DNA of 64,000 nt, taken from Entomortierella parvispora (taxonomy: Eukaryota; Mortierellomycota; Mortierellomycetes; Mortierellales; Mortierellaceae). Numbering within the stretch: position 1 is the stretch's first letter; each line of letters starts with the position of its first letter. The notes under the pieces were generated by a model, which saw only the letters and a program-made list of their open reading frames with translations, did not search any database and was not told the DNA's origin. Made by a program: the position numbers and the translations under genes. Below, one piece after another: positions 10,151 to 20,818 of this stretch. The DNA is taken from contig OY752148.1 of NCBI GenBank assembly GCA_963573315.1, positions 1,789,263-1,853,262 on the forward strand. The letters run 5' to 3'.

Positions 10151-12060
10151 TTACGCGTCTACTACAGCCGCCGTCAACGAAGCCAGTGCCCGATTCTTCT
10201 GGTGCTTTGCAATCGCCTTGTCCATCGCCACAATCCGAAGTTTCCCGCCCACAATTGTCAGGCCCACCCAACCAGCCGTGATCAGACTTCTCAAGACCAA
10301 CCCACGCCAATCCGAGAACTTTGTCATGTCGCGTCCCAGTGCCATCAGCTTTTGAACAAAAGTCATCTCCCGTCGACCTTTGGCCAGGTCCACAAAATTC
10401 AATACGAGACTCTGTCGACAAGCCGGACATGTTTTGCGGCCTGCATTCCTTTCCGATGATGCATTGTAATCATCCTGTTGACGACCAGTGGTGGGGAATA
10501 AAGGACGGAGGACGGGCTCGGCTACATCTGCAGGATCTGTGTATTCAGCAATCGCCTGCTGTTCTTCCGTTTGATGTTGTTGAAGTACGTGCGTTTGCAG
10601 CTCCTCTGTTGTGGGATTTGCGATTACTACTGTTGGTTGTTGTTGTTGTTGTTGTTGTTGTAGATGTGGTTCCTGTTCCGATCCACGGGTATGTGAGTGT
10701 TGGGTATCTTGCGTTTGTGTTGGAGACATCGCTTCGGTCTGGACCGGCATCTCTGATACAATCCTGGCGGCATTTGTTGGATCCAGTGGGACTCGCAAAT
10801 GAATCTCGGTTGTCCTTCTTCCTCCTTCGCCCTGTGGTGTGATGGCATTGGCATTGGCTCCGAGGGTAGGCAACGACAACAACCAACCAAGCCTCGCCCG
10901 ATTGGCCATCATTCCATTCGGTCTCGCCAGGTTCATGTTCATGCCTGCCACAGCTCCATGCAGGGCCGTGCCCCAGGTCACAATTCTGAAGGCCTCCATG
11001 GGTCGGTAGCCCTTGGGTCCATAGTTGTACCATTTTCGGATGCAACCTCGATGGGCTACATGCTGTTTCTCCACACAAAAGTTTTCCAACACATGGTCCG
11101 TATCCCTGTCCTGTCCTGAGTGGTCATGCTTCTGACCTCCTAGGCTGTAATACTCGTCGTGGTCCGTGATATTGACGTCCTCGTCCTCGTCCAGCATGGC
11201 ACCATAGCAGATACAGCAATCGTCATCCGTGAACTCTCTCTCCTTGTCCAAGGGTCGGCCCGTGATCATGATCCGCCGTTTTTCCAATCCAAACTTGCGA
11301 AGGATATAAAACATTACAAACTCGTCCACCATCATGGTCGCAATCGAGAACAAGGCAATCTTGCCCAGGATGGGTCGGGTGTTCCGGAAGAAATCACCAT
11401 ATGGCCGACCCGGTCGCTTCGTCAGGGTCGAGGTCAAGCGGACAACCCGAAGCATGAGATAGGCAATGACAAGGTAGTAGCAACTAATGGCCCGCATCTC
11501 GCCCTCACTCCATCGTTTCTTGCGAAAGAGCCATCTTGGCTGAGAGTTGATCAGGATCGTGGCTATTGGCGGATGATAGTTTTTTGAACGGGAGTAAGCG
11601 TTCCATCCATGTTGTTTCCAAGTGCACATTTGCACTTGAGGAAGGAACATCAAGGCTTACCTTTGAGCCAAGCCGAAACAGCTAAGAAAGGGAGAGATGG
11701 AGTACAAGAAGAAAAATGCCACAGGTTGGTTAGCATATGTGACACCAGTTGTAGATCATAGACTTTTGTCCCGACCAAGTGACATCACGTAAAAAAAAAA
11801 AAGAGCACAGTGCGTGTTCTTGGTTTGCTAAAGTAAGAGGGAGTTCAAAGCAGGGTCCAAGCCAAAAACGGGATAGACGAGAGAAGAAGAGATACAAAGG
11901 ATGGAAGAGATCAGGATCAAAGAAGACAAGGGAATACGTTACCCCAGGCATTGAGCGAGATGACGAGTCCAGCGGGGATGCCCTTGAGGATCTCTCTGGT
12001 TATCCGGGCAGCATCCAGCCTGTTAAGCAGGGATGCTGCTCTGTGAACCACGGGTGGCAT
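10151..12060 (-). CDS. multi-pass membrane RING-finger protein, putative E3 ligase, 516 aa
   Basis: Exons 12060-11943, 11681-11661 (a 21-base microexon) and 11562-10151 join in frame. Two or three hydrophobic helices (for example YLVIAYLMLRVV and KIALFSIATMMVDEFVMFYIL) precede a split C3H2C3 RING: Cys162/Cys165, then C-x4-H-x2-H-x2-C at 209-220, and the last pair CPAC at 425-428. About 200 residues, including a poly-Gln tract from (CAA)n, are inserted before the last zinc-ligand pair. A final hydrophobic segment follows. Membrane RING proteins usually act as ubiquitin ligases at the ER or Golgi; that role is inferred. The start is the first ATG in the supported frame; an upstream exon between 12.44 and 12.6 kb is possible but unproven. 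Confidence 0.65.
10636..10661. repeat. (GTT)n / coding (CAA)n microsatellite
   Basis: Trinucleotide tract read on the minus strand as poly-Gln inside the RING protein insertion. Confidence 0.9.
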
Positions 12061-12615
12061 GGCTGTGGACAGGGTTGTTGGGTTGTTTGACAAAGTGTTG
12101 TCTGCTGAGCTGAGTTTAGACTTGCAGGGTCAACTGTAGAGAGGGGACGAACAATGAGAGGAAAGAGAACGAAAGAATGCAGGTGCAAGAAAAAGAGAGA
12201 CTAAAAAGAAGAGTGGAAGAGGACGAGTGAATGAAAGAAAGAAAAAAGGGCAGAGGAGAGAGTGGGAATGCAGGCGAGTGAATGGATGGATGGATGGATG
12301 GATGGATGGATGGATGGATGGATGGAGCCAGACAAAGAGGGGGGAGGGACAGGCATGCATGCATGGGGCAAAGGTGGGCTGCACAAAATAAAAAAAAACT
12401 CGCTTTGGGAGCAAATCCTACCGAACAGAGACACGGGGCAGAGATGCGGCCAACCGACCGTTTCGGCTCCCTTTTCAATGGTCACCTGACAACCAGTTGC
12501 AGCCATTGCAAGCCCTATTGCTTCTGCTTCTCGGCTCAGTTTTAGAGCTAACGCCAACATGGCGACCCCTCGGCAAAGTAATTTATTGGCATTAGAGGAG
12601 ACTGGGGCCAGTTGA
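12061..12615. other. intergenic or leader with (ATGG)n array
   Basis: Between the minus-strand F-box gene (stop at 12616) and the RING gene. On the minus strand an AATAAA-containing stretch follows the F-box stop, consistent with its 3' end, then a C/T-rich leader. A tetranucleotide array occupies about 12282-12326. Confidence 0.6.
12282..12326. repeat. (ATGG)n microsatellite
   Basis: About 11 perfect copies of ATGG; the same motif recurs in shorter form near 24114, 22340 and 27280. Confidence 0.95.
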
Positions 12616-14313
12616 TTACCACCAGTCATGGTCTGTCCGAGATCTTTCGTAGCGCTGTTCAGCGAAGCAAACACGGTGACCCCTAGATGTCCAAAAGGTG
12701 TCCCTGCATTCCTTTCCATATTCTGGCCAGTTTTCTTTCATCCACGTCTGCTCTGCTTTGCCCACTCCAAGATTCATCTTCTCCAGGGTCAACCTTCTTA
12801 AACACTTGAGATCCCTCAACTCATCCAATCCGCCCTGAAGAGACATGGTTAGACATTGATATTGAAACCCCATCTCGTCCAAACCGCACGATCTTGGGTC
12901 CACATTGCCCCAATAGCCCTGATAAACTCCCGAGTCGTAGTCGACAACGTCTTTTCCTAGTGTAATCTCTCGAAGTTTGGTGAGGCGACCAAGTTGAGCC
13001 AGAACCCGGCGTTGGATAGTGTTGCTCTCCGTCATAGAATATCGGAAGCCGTTATTGTAAATCTCTGTGAGAGGTCGACCATTCTTCTTGGCATCAACAT
13101 CCGGTCTTGGGACTCCTCCGATATAACACTTGAAGGTCTCCAGTCCAAGGCAGACCCAGTCCTCGGCCGATTCGATGACATCCAAGGCCATCAACGAATA
13201 AGGCTCCAGGTCAAAATGGGAACTGCTTACAATGCAGTCAAATCGCTTCAGGTTTGGCGCCGAGCACAACAGTTTCTGGATCGATTTGCTGTCAAACGCC
13301 CTGCATCCTTGCAGTCGAAGGTTTTCTAGAGTCGTGTTGTTCCGCAGGATGGCTGCCACAGTGAGCGGTCCGATTCTGTGAGAGAATGATTTGAGGCCCA
13401 AAGTTTTCCAGCCTTTGGAAGAAACCTTTGATACGATGTCGGCTAGTATAGCGTCGCTCCAACTCATCTGGTGTCCGTCCAGACTCAGCTCTTCCAGTTT
13501 TGGAGAACGCTCCACCAGGGCGACCAAGAGGATCGGATCCACAGAAACGCTCTTGATCGATAGTGTCGTCAAGTTTTCAAAAACATCACCTTTCTTCTGT
13601 TCCACGAAGAGATCCACAGCCCGCGTTCTTTGCTCTTGTACAATCATTTTCGAACTGTGGTACAGCCAACCCGACGGTATGTATAGCTTTTCTATAGTGG
13701 GCGGGAGACTTGCCAACAGACACGCTTGATTCTGGAACAGAGTCTTGCCAACTAAAGCACCCGCAATAAATGAAAACGTGGAAAGCCGATTCGAACGTCT
13801 AAGAATTTGAATGATGGCCTCCATGTTTGTAGGATTGGGTTGTTCAGGAGCGGGTAAAAGCAATCGATCAGAGCCGAATCCATTTTGAGGAGGAGGAGGA
13901 GGATGGGGATAGTCTTCAAAGTCAACACAGAGCTCCTTGAGTGGGATTGGCTCGAGAGGCAATGGGCTTTGATCCCAAAACAGGTTCAAAAAGCTTGTGT
14001 ACTGCACTTTCATGACGCGAATCCGATGTATATTTCGGAGAAAGGGCGGTACTGTTGACTCGGCCTCCTCACTACCATTGGAGAGGTGAGGGCCGTAAAG
14101 GCACGAGATACGATCAAATAACGGCCGGTCGGTGCCAAGGCGACCGACGTCCTGTAGTGCAACCGTATGCCAGAGACTGTCCATGAAGTCGTCGTACCAG
14201 GCTTTGCTGACACGGACACAGACTGAGAGATCGTGCTTGGAGAGGAAAGAAACGATCTGACATAGAATTTCAGGGGGAAACTCGAGAAAGGACGAAACTC
14301 GTATGTGGAGCAT
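12616..14313 (-). CDS. F-box/LRR protein, 565 aa
   Basis: Intact, intronless. An N-terminal F-box (about residues 9-50: FPPEILCQIVSFLSKHDLSV, then CVRVSKAWYDDFMDSLW) is followed by roughly 450 residues of degenerate leucine-rich repeats, with LEELSLDG and LENLRLQGC among the clearer units. F-box proteins bind Skp1 and recruit substrates to SCF ubiquitin ligases, with LRRs as the usual substrate surface; the substrate is unknown. The C-terminus is SRTDHDWW, matching the WW ending of the other array members. It is the 3'-most gene of the minus-strand F-box array and closest to the 18422-20146 gene. Confidence 0.85.
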   Translation of the reverse strand: MLHIRVSSFLEFPPEILCQIVSFLSKHDLSVCVRVSKAWYDDFMDSLWHTVALQDVGRLGTDRPLFDRISCLYGPHLSNGSEEAESTVPPFLRNIHRIRVMKVQYTSFLNLFWDQSPLPLEPIPLKELCVDFEDYPHPPPPPQNGFGSDRLLLPAPEQPNPTNMEAIIQILRRSNRLSTFSFIAGALVGKTLFQNQACLLASLPPTIEKLYIPSGWLYHSSKMIVQEQRTRAVDLFVEQKKGDVFENLTTLSIKSVSVDPILLVALVERSPKLEELSLDGHQMSWSDAILADIVSKVSSKGWKTLGLKSFSHRIGPLTVAAILRNNTTLENLRLQGCRAFDSKSIQKLLCSAPNLKRFDCIVSSSHFDLEPYSLMALDVIESAEDWVCLGLETFKCYIGGVPRPDVDAKKNGRPLTEIYNNGFRYSMTESNTIQRRVLAQLGRLTKLREITLGKDVVDYDSGVYQGYWGNVDPRSCGLDEMGFQYQCLTMSLQGGLDELRDLKCLRRLTLEKMNLGVGKAEQTWMKENWPEYGKECRDTFWTSRGHRVCFAEQRYERSRTDHDWW

Positions 14314-14525
14314 GATTTTAATGTGATGAGAGTAGATGTAGAAGGGTAGACTGATTCAAGAGATGCTTAGGATACTGGAGAGATGGAGGGGATGGAACAG
14401 ACGGAGAAGATGGAGATATGATGGAGATAGAGAGATGAAGATGGAGAGATGGAGAAAATTTGATCGCGTGGTTTTTTTGCATGTGTTTTCAGGCACAAGG
14501 ACACCTCCTCGCAAAAGGCGACTCA

Positions 14526-16183
14526 TTAGAAATCTCCGTGCCACATGTCGTAACTGTCAACGTCAACGAAGTGACCCCTCGACGTCCAAAAAGTCTCATA
14601 GTAGTCGCTCCCATACTCTGGCCAGTTCTCCGTCATCCAGGCCTGTTCTGCTTCGCCCATCCTGAGACTCATTCTCTCAAGGGTCAACTTCCGAAGGCAC
14701 TTGAGATTCTTCAGCTCGTGAAGTCCATCTTAAAGAGACATACTCAGACACTGATACTGAGATCCTGAATCGCGCTCGAACTCACCATTAAACCCCATGT
14801 CATACTCTGGGTAATCCTCGTCGTACATGTATACCTCTCCCCAGTCAATCAGTCTCTCTATCTTGGGGCGGCATTGGTTCATTCCCAATGTGATCCCTTG
14901 AAGCTTAGTGAGACGACCGAGCTGAGCCAGGACCTGGCGTTGGATAGTGCTACTCTCGGTCATGGAAAAATGAGAACCGCCATTGTAGATCCCTTTGAGA
15001 GGTCGGTTGCATACCATTGACGTGATCTCTGGCCTTGGGACTCCTCCAATGTAGCACCTGAAGGTCTCCAGGCCAAGACACAGCCAATCCTTAACAATTA
15101 AATCCATCGCCATCAATGAATAAGACCCCATTTCTTCATGAATGTAGTCATCAATGGTATCGAATCGTTTGAGGTTGGGGGCCGAGCACAGCAGTGTTTG
15201 GATAGCTTTGCTGTCAAACACCTTGCAGGTCGGTAGTCGAAGGTTTTCTAGCGTCTGACTGCTCTTTAAGATGGCCGCTACGGTGAGAGGCCCAATCTGA
15301 CCACTGAGTTCTGTGAATCCTAGAGTCTTCCAGCCCTTGGAAGAGACCTTGAATATAATTGGGGCAAGTACAGCGTCACTCCAGCTCGAACCTTCTCCAT
15401 CTAGATTCAATTCCTCCAATTTTGGAGCGCGCTCCAACAGGGCTACCAAGAGTATCGAGTCTACGTACGTGCATGTTATTGACAGCGTCGTCAAGTTTTC
15501 GAAACTGCCACCGTTCCTCATCTCCACAAAGAAACACAGGGCCTTGATCTGTTGTTTGGGTTTATGACCACATCGCCACATGCAGAACTCCATGGCAAGT
15601 CCAGTTTTTCCAAACTGGGTGGGAGGCTTGCCAACAAACGTGCTTGATCCGGTGCTGGAGAATCGCAGCTGAAGTAGGCATCTCGAACGTAAATGTCGAA
15701 AGCTGAGCCGATCTCCCCAGAACCTGAAGGATGGCTTCCATCCCCAGTGGGCGTTGGGAGTTTGCGCGAATGTAATCGATATGGAGGTTGTTGTGGATCG
15801 TCTTTAAAGCAAACATTGATATGCCTTAGCGGTATGGCTCCTAGCGGCGGCGATGAGTTTTGATCCCAGAAGAGGTTCAAAAAGCAGGCGTACTGCACGT
15901 TTATGACACGGACCCGATGTAGATTTCGGACGAACGGCGAAGTAGTTTCACTGCTATCAGTGACAAAATGAGGGCCATAGAGTGACTTTATATAATCAAA
16001 GTACGGCAGGTGGCGCCCGCAATAGTCATCCGTCAATTGGACAGTATACCAGAGGCGGTCCATGAAGGCGTCGTACCAGGTGCTGCAGACCCGAACACAC
16101 ATGGAGAGATCGTGCCTGGAAAGAAGGGGCAAGATCATATTCTGGATTTCAGGAGGCAGCGTGGCAAACGTGGGGTCATCCAT
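14526..16183 (-). pseudogene. F-box/LRR pseudogene (frameshifts and nonsense)
   Basis: Homologous along its length to its intact neighbours. The F-box start is at 16183 (MDDPTFATLPPEIQNMILPL). The frame changes twice between about 15680 and 15750: the segment MEAILQVLGRSAQLSTF is in a different frame from its flanks. It changes again near 15550-15600. At 14730-14732 a TAA replaces the Gln codon of the conserved SMSLQDGL motif, after which homology continues in the same frame (DGLHELKNLKCLRKLT) to a stop at 14526. At least four lesions make an SCF adaptor product unlikely. Confidence 0.8.
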
Positions 16184-16344
16184 TGTTGCACTTCCTGTAT
16201 GTGTGATTGTGTGCGTGTTTGTGTGGAAGAATGTAAATGAAGATGCAAGATGAGGAATGGAGATGTTTTCTTTTTCGTTTTTATTTTTTTTAAGTCGAGG
16301 AGGAAAGACAAAGAGAGCCCGGCTGCGATGGTTTACTGCATTTG

Positions 16345-16560
16345 TTTTACCTCCAGTCAAAAGTCCCAGGGCGTCTTGTGCCAGGTCGTCGGCTTGATAT
16401 TTTTCTTGCTGCAGGTCGGTACCAACGTCCACAGAGTGACCTCTGGATGTCCAGAAGGTGTCCCTGGATTCCTTCCCGTGCTATGGCCAGTTCTACTTCA
16501 TCCATAACAGCTCTGCCTCATCCATTCCAAGATTCATCTTCTCCAAAATCAACCGTCAAA
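16345..16560 (-). pseudogene. 3' fragment of an F-box/LRR gene
   Basis: Translates as LRRLILEKMNLGMDEAEL and onward to SVDVGTDLQQEKYQADDL, nearly the same as the last 70 residues of the intact 18422-20146 gene, but with two in-frame TAG codons. It sits directly after the stop of the 16573-18291 pseudogene, and no matching 5' part is present. It looks like a leftover of unequal exchange inside the array. Confidence 0.75.
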
Positions 16561-16572
16561 GTTCACTTTTGG

Positions 16573-18291
16573 CTACCACCAGTCTTCACAGTCCTGGACG
16601 CCGTACATCCGAAGCTCCCGCCGAAAATCGTCGAGTTCATAATCCTCGCTCAAACCAACGCAGTGACCCCTCGACGTCCAAAAGGCATCGTAGAACTCTT
16701 TTCCGTACTCTGGCCAGTTCTCCGCCATCCAGGCCTGCTCTGCTTCGCCCATTTTGAGACTCATCCTCTCGAGGGTCAACTTTCGGAGGCACTTGAGACC
16801 TTTCAGCTCATCCAATCCATCTTGAAGAGACATACTCAGACACTGATATTGAGTACCCAACTCGCGCTCGTACTCGGCATTGAATCCCATCTCAAACTGA
16901 GGGTCAGGCTCGTCGTCCGTGTATGCTTGTTGCCAGTCAATCAGACACTCGGACTCGCAGTCGTACGTGTGCAGTCCCAATGTGATATCTCGAAGCTTAG
17001 AGAGACGACCAAGCTGAGCCAGGACCCGGCGTTGGATTGCACGACTCTCAGCCATGGAAAAATGAGCAATGTTGTTGTAGATCCCTTGAGAGGTCATTGA
17101 CATATCATTGACGTGATCTCTGGTCTTGGAACTCCTCCGATATAGCACTTGAAGGTCTCTAAGCCAAGACAGACCCAATCCTCGGCAACTATATCCATCG
17201 CCATCAGAGAATAAGGCTCCATCTCTTCATGAAGGTAGCCTGCAATGGTATCAAATCGCTTGAGGTTGGGAGCCGAGCACAACAGTTTCTGGATCGATTT
17301 GCTGCCAAATGCCCTGCAGGTCGGTAGACGAAGGTTTTTGAGAGTCGGACTGTTCTTCAACATGGCCGCCACTGTGAGAGACCCTACTTCGCCACTGAGA
17401 CCTTTAAAGCCTAGAGTCTTCCAGCCCTTGGAAGAGACCTTGAGCACAACTGAGGCAAGTAGAGCGTCATTCCAACTCGAATCGTGTCCATCAAGATTCA
17501 ACTCTTCTAGTTTTGGAGCGCGCTCCAACAAGGCTACCAAGAGCACCTGGTTTACACGCATGCACTCTATTGAGAGCGTCGTCAGGGTTTCGAAAAAGCC
17601 TCCATTCTTCATCTTCAGGAAAAGACACAAGGCTTCCTTCGCCTGCCGTCCTGGGTCTTCCTCTCTATAGGGTCTTTCCATCAACGGGATGTCCAGCTTT
17701 ACCAAACTAGGTGGGAGGCTTGCCAGCAAACGTGCTTGATCCTGAAACACAGGCGCAGTGAACGAAAATTTCGAAAGTCGAGTTGATCGCCCTAGGATCT
17801 GGCGGATGATACCCATCTCTGCGAGTGTCGGGGGTTTGGGCGGAGGCATTATCGCAGTAGTATTGAAAAAACATTCGGATGGGGGTATTTTTGGGGCGTC
17901 TTCAAAGTCAACGCTGAATTCCTTGAGCGGTATCGCTTCTAGTGGCGCTGGACTTTGATTCCAGAAGAGGTACAAAAAGCTGATGTACTGCACTTTTATG
18001 ATACGGATCCGATGTAGATTTCGGAGAAAGGGCGATCCTGTTATAACGGCCCCATTGCCATCAAGGACGAAGTGAGGGTCATAGAGTGACTTCAGTTCAT
18101 AAAAGAATGGTCGGTAGGCATCGTATAATTTGTCCTCAGTCAATTCGACAGTGTGCCAAAGGCTGTCCATGGAGGCGTTGTTACCAGGCCTTACTGACCC
18201 GAACACAGGCCTTGAGATCGCACATGGACAGAAGGGGGAAGATCAGACTCTGGATTTCAGGAGGGAGCGTGGCAAACGTGGGGACTTCCAT
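16573..18291 (-). pseudogene. F-box/LRR pseudogene
   Basis: Starts at MEVPTFATLPPEIQSLIF (18291). A single extra A in KAW-Tyr (near 18180) makes TGG TAA and shifts the frame. Near 17095 a CGA-type codon has become TGA, and one T is missing from a CCCTTTGAG block that is intact in the neighbouring copy. Otherwise the LRR region and the C-terminus (DCEDWW) are well preserved, so inactivation is recent. Both long surviving frames (18206-17094 and 17178-16573) overlap at the lesion. Function was presumably an SCF substrate adaptor like the intact copies. Confidence 0.8.
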
Positions 18292-18421
18292 TGTTACACT
18301 TTATGTTTGTTCGCCTGTGCTTTGAATGTGTGCCTGCGGGAACAAGGATGTGAATGAAGATTCATGCGAATGATCAAATGAGATAGGAAGACGAAGAGAG
18401 CCCAACTACGGTTTACTTGTT

Positions 18422-20146
18422 TTACCACCAGTCAAAGGTCCCCAGGGCGTCTTGTGCCAGATCGTCGGCTTGATATTTTTCTTGCAGCAGGTCAGTACCA
18501 ACTTCCATAGAGTGACCCCTGGATGTCCAGAAGGTGTCCCTGGATTCCCTCCCGTACTCTGGCCAGTTCTCCTTCATCCACAACAGCTCTGCTTCGCCCA
18601 TTCCAAGATTCATCTTCTCCAGAGTTAACCGTCGTAGACACTTGAGATTTTTCAGCTCCCCCAGCCCATCTTGGAGAGACAAGTTCAGACACTGGTATTG
18701 CGACCCCAATTCATAATCATCGAACGAGAAGTACTCGCCCTCCATCGCTTGCTCACCCCAATGAGCCTCGTGGTTCCCAGCATCGTAGTCTACTACATCC
18801 TTGCCAAGTGTGACCTCTCGAAGTTTGGTGAGACGACCAAGTTGAGCTAAGACCTGGCGTTGGATGGAATGGCTCTCCGTCATAGAATATCGAGCGCCGC
18901 TGTTGTAAATCCCTGTAAGAGGTCGACCATTCTTCTTGGCAGTAACATCCGGTCTTGGGACTCCCCCGATATAACACTTGAAGGTCTCCAGTCCAAGGCA
19001 GACCCAGTCTTCGGCAGACTCGACGATATCCAAAGCCATCAAAGAATAAGGCTCCAGTTCCCCGTGGACGTAGTCAGAAATCAAATCAAGTCGCTTGAGG
19101 TTTGGCGCTGAGCACAACAGTTTCTGGATTGATTTGCTGTCAAACGCCACACAGTTTGGTAGTCGAAGATTTTCCAGAGTCGTACTGTTCTGAAGGATGG
19201 CTGCCACAGTAAGGGGTCCAACCTCATCGTTGAGTAGAGTATTGAATCCTAAAGTCTTCCAGCCCCTGGAACGTACTTTGGAAACAATCTCCACCAGTGT
19301 AGAATCGTCCCAATTCGCGCGGTGTCCGTCCACTTTGAGCTCTTGTAGCTTCGGAGACCGCTCCACTAGGGCTACCAGGAGCATTCCTTCTACAGGCGTA
19401 CCCTCCATCGATAACGTCGTCAGACTTTCAAAATCATTCTTCTTCAGCTCCAGGAAGAGATCCAGTGCCTTGATCCTCAGCTCTTGATCTACGACCACAT
19501 CCGGGCGACGATACATCCCATCCGTCGTCATGTTCAGCTTTTCCAAACTAGGCGGGAGGCTTGCCAGTAAACGTGCCTGATCCTCTATCTGCTGTCTGCG
19601 GGCTAAAACACCTGCAAAGAACGAAAAGGTTGAAAGCCGAGTGGATCGCTCGAGGATCTGAAGGACGGCCGACAAGTCTGTGGGTTCGGGGATCTTGGAA
19701 GGTTGATCGGAATCAGTCTGGCGTTGTGAAGATGACATTGGATCCTTCTCAAAGTCAACATGCAGTTCCTCGAGTGCGATGGGCTCGAGTGGCGATGGAC
19801 CTTGATCCCAGAACAGATTCAGAAGGCTCGTGTACTGCAATTTTATGATACGGATCCGATGTAGATTTCGGAGAAAGGGCGACTTTGGTGCCACGGTCTC
19901 ATTGCCCCGAATGGCGAGGAAAGGGCCGTAGAGTGATTTGATACGATCAAAGACTGGTCGCTGGATGCTGTAGCAATCGGCATCCTTCAGTTCGACCGTG
20001 TGCCAGAGGCTGTCCATGAATCCGTGGTACCAGGCCTTGTTGACCCGAACACAGATAGAAAGATCATTTCTGGAGAGAAGGGAAACGATCTCCAACAGGA
20101 TCTCAGAAGGCAGCTCGAGCAAGGACGGCACGGCTGTGTTGATCAT
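18422..20146 (-). CDS. F-box/LRR protein, 574 aa
   Basis: Intact and intronless. The F-box spans about residues 8-50 (LLELPSEILLEIVSLLSRND, CVRVNKAWYHGFMDSLW). The LRR region follows, with LQELKVDGH, LENLRLPNC and LRRLTLEKMNL, and the protein ends in DALGTFDWW. It is the best-preserved member of the array and the reference for the neighbouring pseudogenes; the 3' fragment at 16345-16560 derives from a close copy. The likely role is substrate recognition for an SCF ubiquitin ligase. Substrate and regulation are not visible from sequence. Confidence 0.85.
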   Translation of the reverse strand: MINTAVPSLLELPSEILLEIVSLLSRNDLSICVRVNKAWYHGFMDSLWHTVELKDADCYSIQRPVFDRIKSLYGPFLAIRGNETVAPKSPFLRNLHRIRIIKLQYTSLLNLFWDQGPSPLEPIALEELHVDFEKDPMSSSQRQTDSDQPSKIPEPTDLSAVLQILERSTRLSTFSFFAGVLARRQQIEDQARLLASLPPSLEKLNMTTDGMYRRPDVVVDQELRIKALDLFLELKKNDFESLTTLSMEGTPVEGMLLVALVERSPKLQELKVDGHRANWDDSTLVEIVSKVRSRGWKTLGFNTLLNDEVGPLTVAAILQNSTTLENLRLPNCVAFDSKSIQKLLCSAPNLKRLDLISDYVHGELEPYSLMALDIVESAEDWVCLGLETFKCYIGGVPRPDVTAKKNGRPLTGIYNSGARYSMTESHSIQRQVLAQLGRLTKLREVTLGKDVVDYDAGNHEAHWGEQAMEGEYFSFDDYELGSQYQCLNLSLQDGLGELKNLKCLRRLTLEKMNLGMGEAELLWMKENWPEYGRESRDTFWTSRGHSMEVGTDLLQEKYQADDLAQDALGTFDWW

Positions 20147-20284
20147 GGGAGGTAATGAATGAGATTGAGATGAGTTGTAAGGAATGATGTTGAAATGTCA
20201 TGCGAGATGGACAGGCACATGGGCTGAGCTCTTACAACGGAGGAAAAATCGCCTAACGATTTATTGGGACGATCATGGCCTCTG

Positions 20285-20520
20285 CTCACCACCAGTCATC
20301 GGTCGAAAGCGCGTCATTCGCTCTTGAACGTCTATCTCGCCGTGCAGGCGGCTTTTGCCCAACGCTCACAGAGCTGCTGTCTGGCTCCTCTCTGGCTCCT
20401 CTCTGCACTCTGGCCAGTTCTTCTTCATCCAAGTCTACTCATCTTTCCACGGGTCGACATCTACTTGAGGTCCCTGGGCTCATCCAGTCCGTGCTTGGGG
20501 GTCGTGGCCAGACATGGTGC
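20285..20520 (-). pseudogene. decayed F-box/LRR 3' relic
   Basis: The minus strand carries short homologous blocks in changing frames: GLDEPRDLK, then WMKKNWPECREE, then an ending close to the usual MTGGE / DWW terminal region. These match the end of the array genes (DGLDELKNLKCLR...WMKENWPEYGRE) but are interrupted by stops and insertions, including a duplicated TGGCTCCTCTC. It marks the decayed end of another array member, between the intact 18.4-20.1 kb and 20.8-22.2 kb genes. Confidence 0.6.
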
Positions 20521-20578
20521 TGTGTTCCTAGTTCAGGTGTACAAAGCACCAGACAAGTGCTTTATCCTTTCGTACTGA

Positions 20579-20596
20579 TTTTTTTTTTTTTTTTTT
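20579..20596. repeat. poly-T tract
   Basis: Run of 18 T residues in the spacer between two F-box genes. Confidence 0.9.
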
Positions 20597-20818
20597 ATTG
20601 ATGTGATCTTCTGCGGCCAATTGACAAACCAATTGACGTGCTCTTTCCTTCCACAACACCCAAAAGTGTTTGGCCTGCTGCTGTGTATGTCCTTCAGCTA
20701 CCCTCTTCGTAATAGAGCCCAATAGCAACCCTGAACTGCGTCAACAGGACCAGGGAAACAGAAAATCGGTAGCAACAACAAATTTTATTCCTCTTCCATT
20801 GTAACCGTCGGGTGTTTT

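Noticed and set aside
12282-12326. Regular short repeats as a possible CRISPR array
   Set aside because: A tetranucleotide microsatellite without spacers in a eukaryotic genome.
12201-12719. 172-codon minus-strand frame containing MLALALKLSREAEAIGLAMA
   Set aside because: Overlaps the 3' end and AATAAA of the F-box gene, then runs into the (ATGG)n repeat. It might hold an upstream RING exon, but no donor/acceptor pair is convincing, so it is not annotated as a gene.
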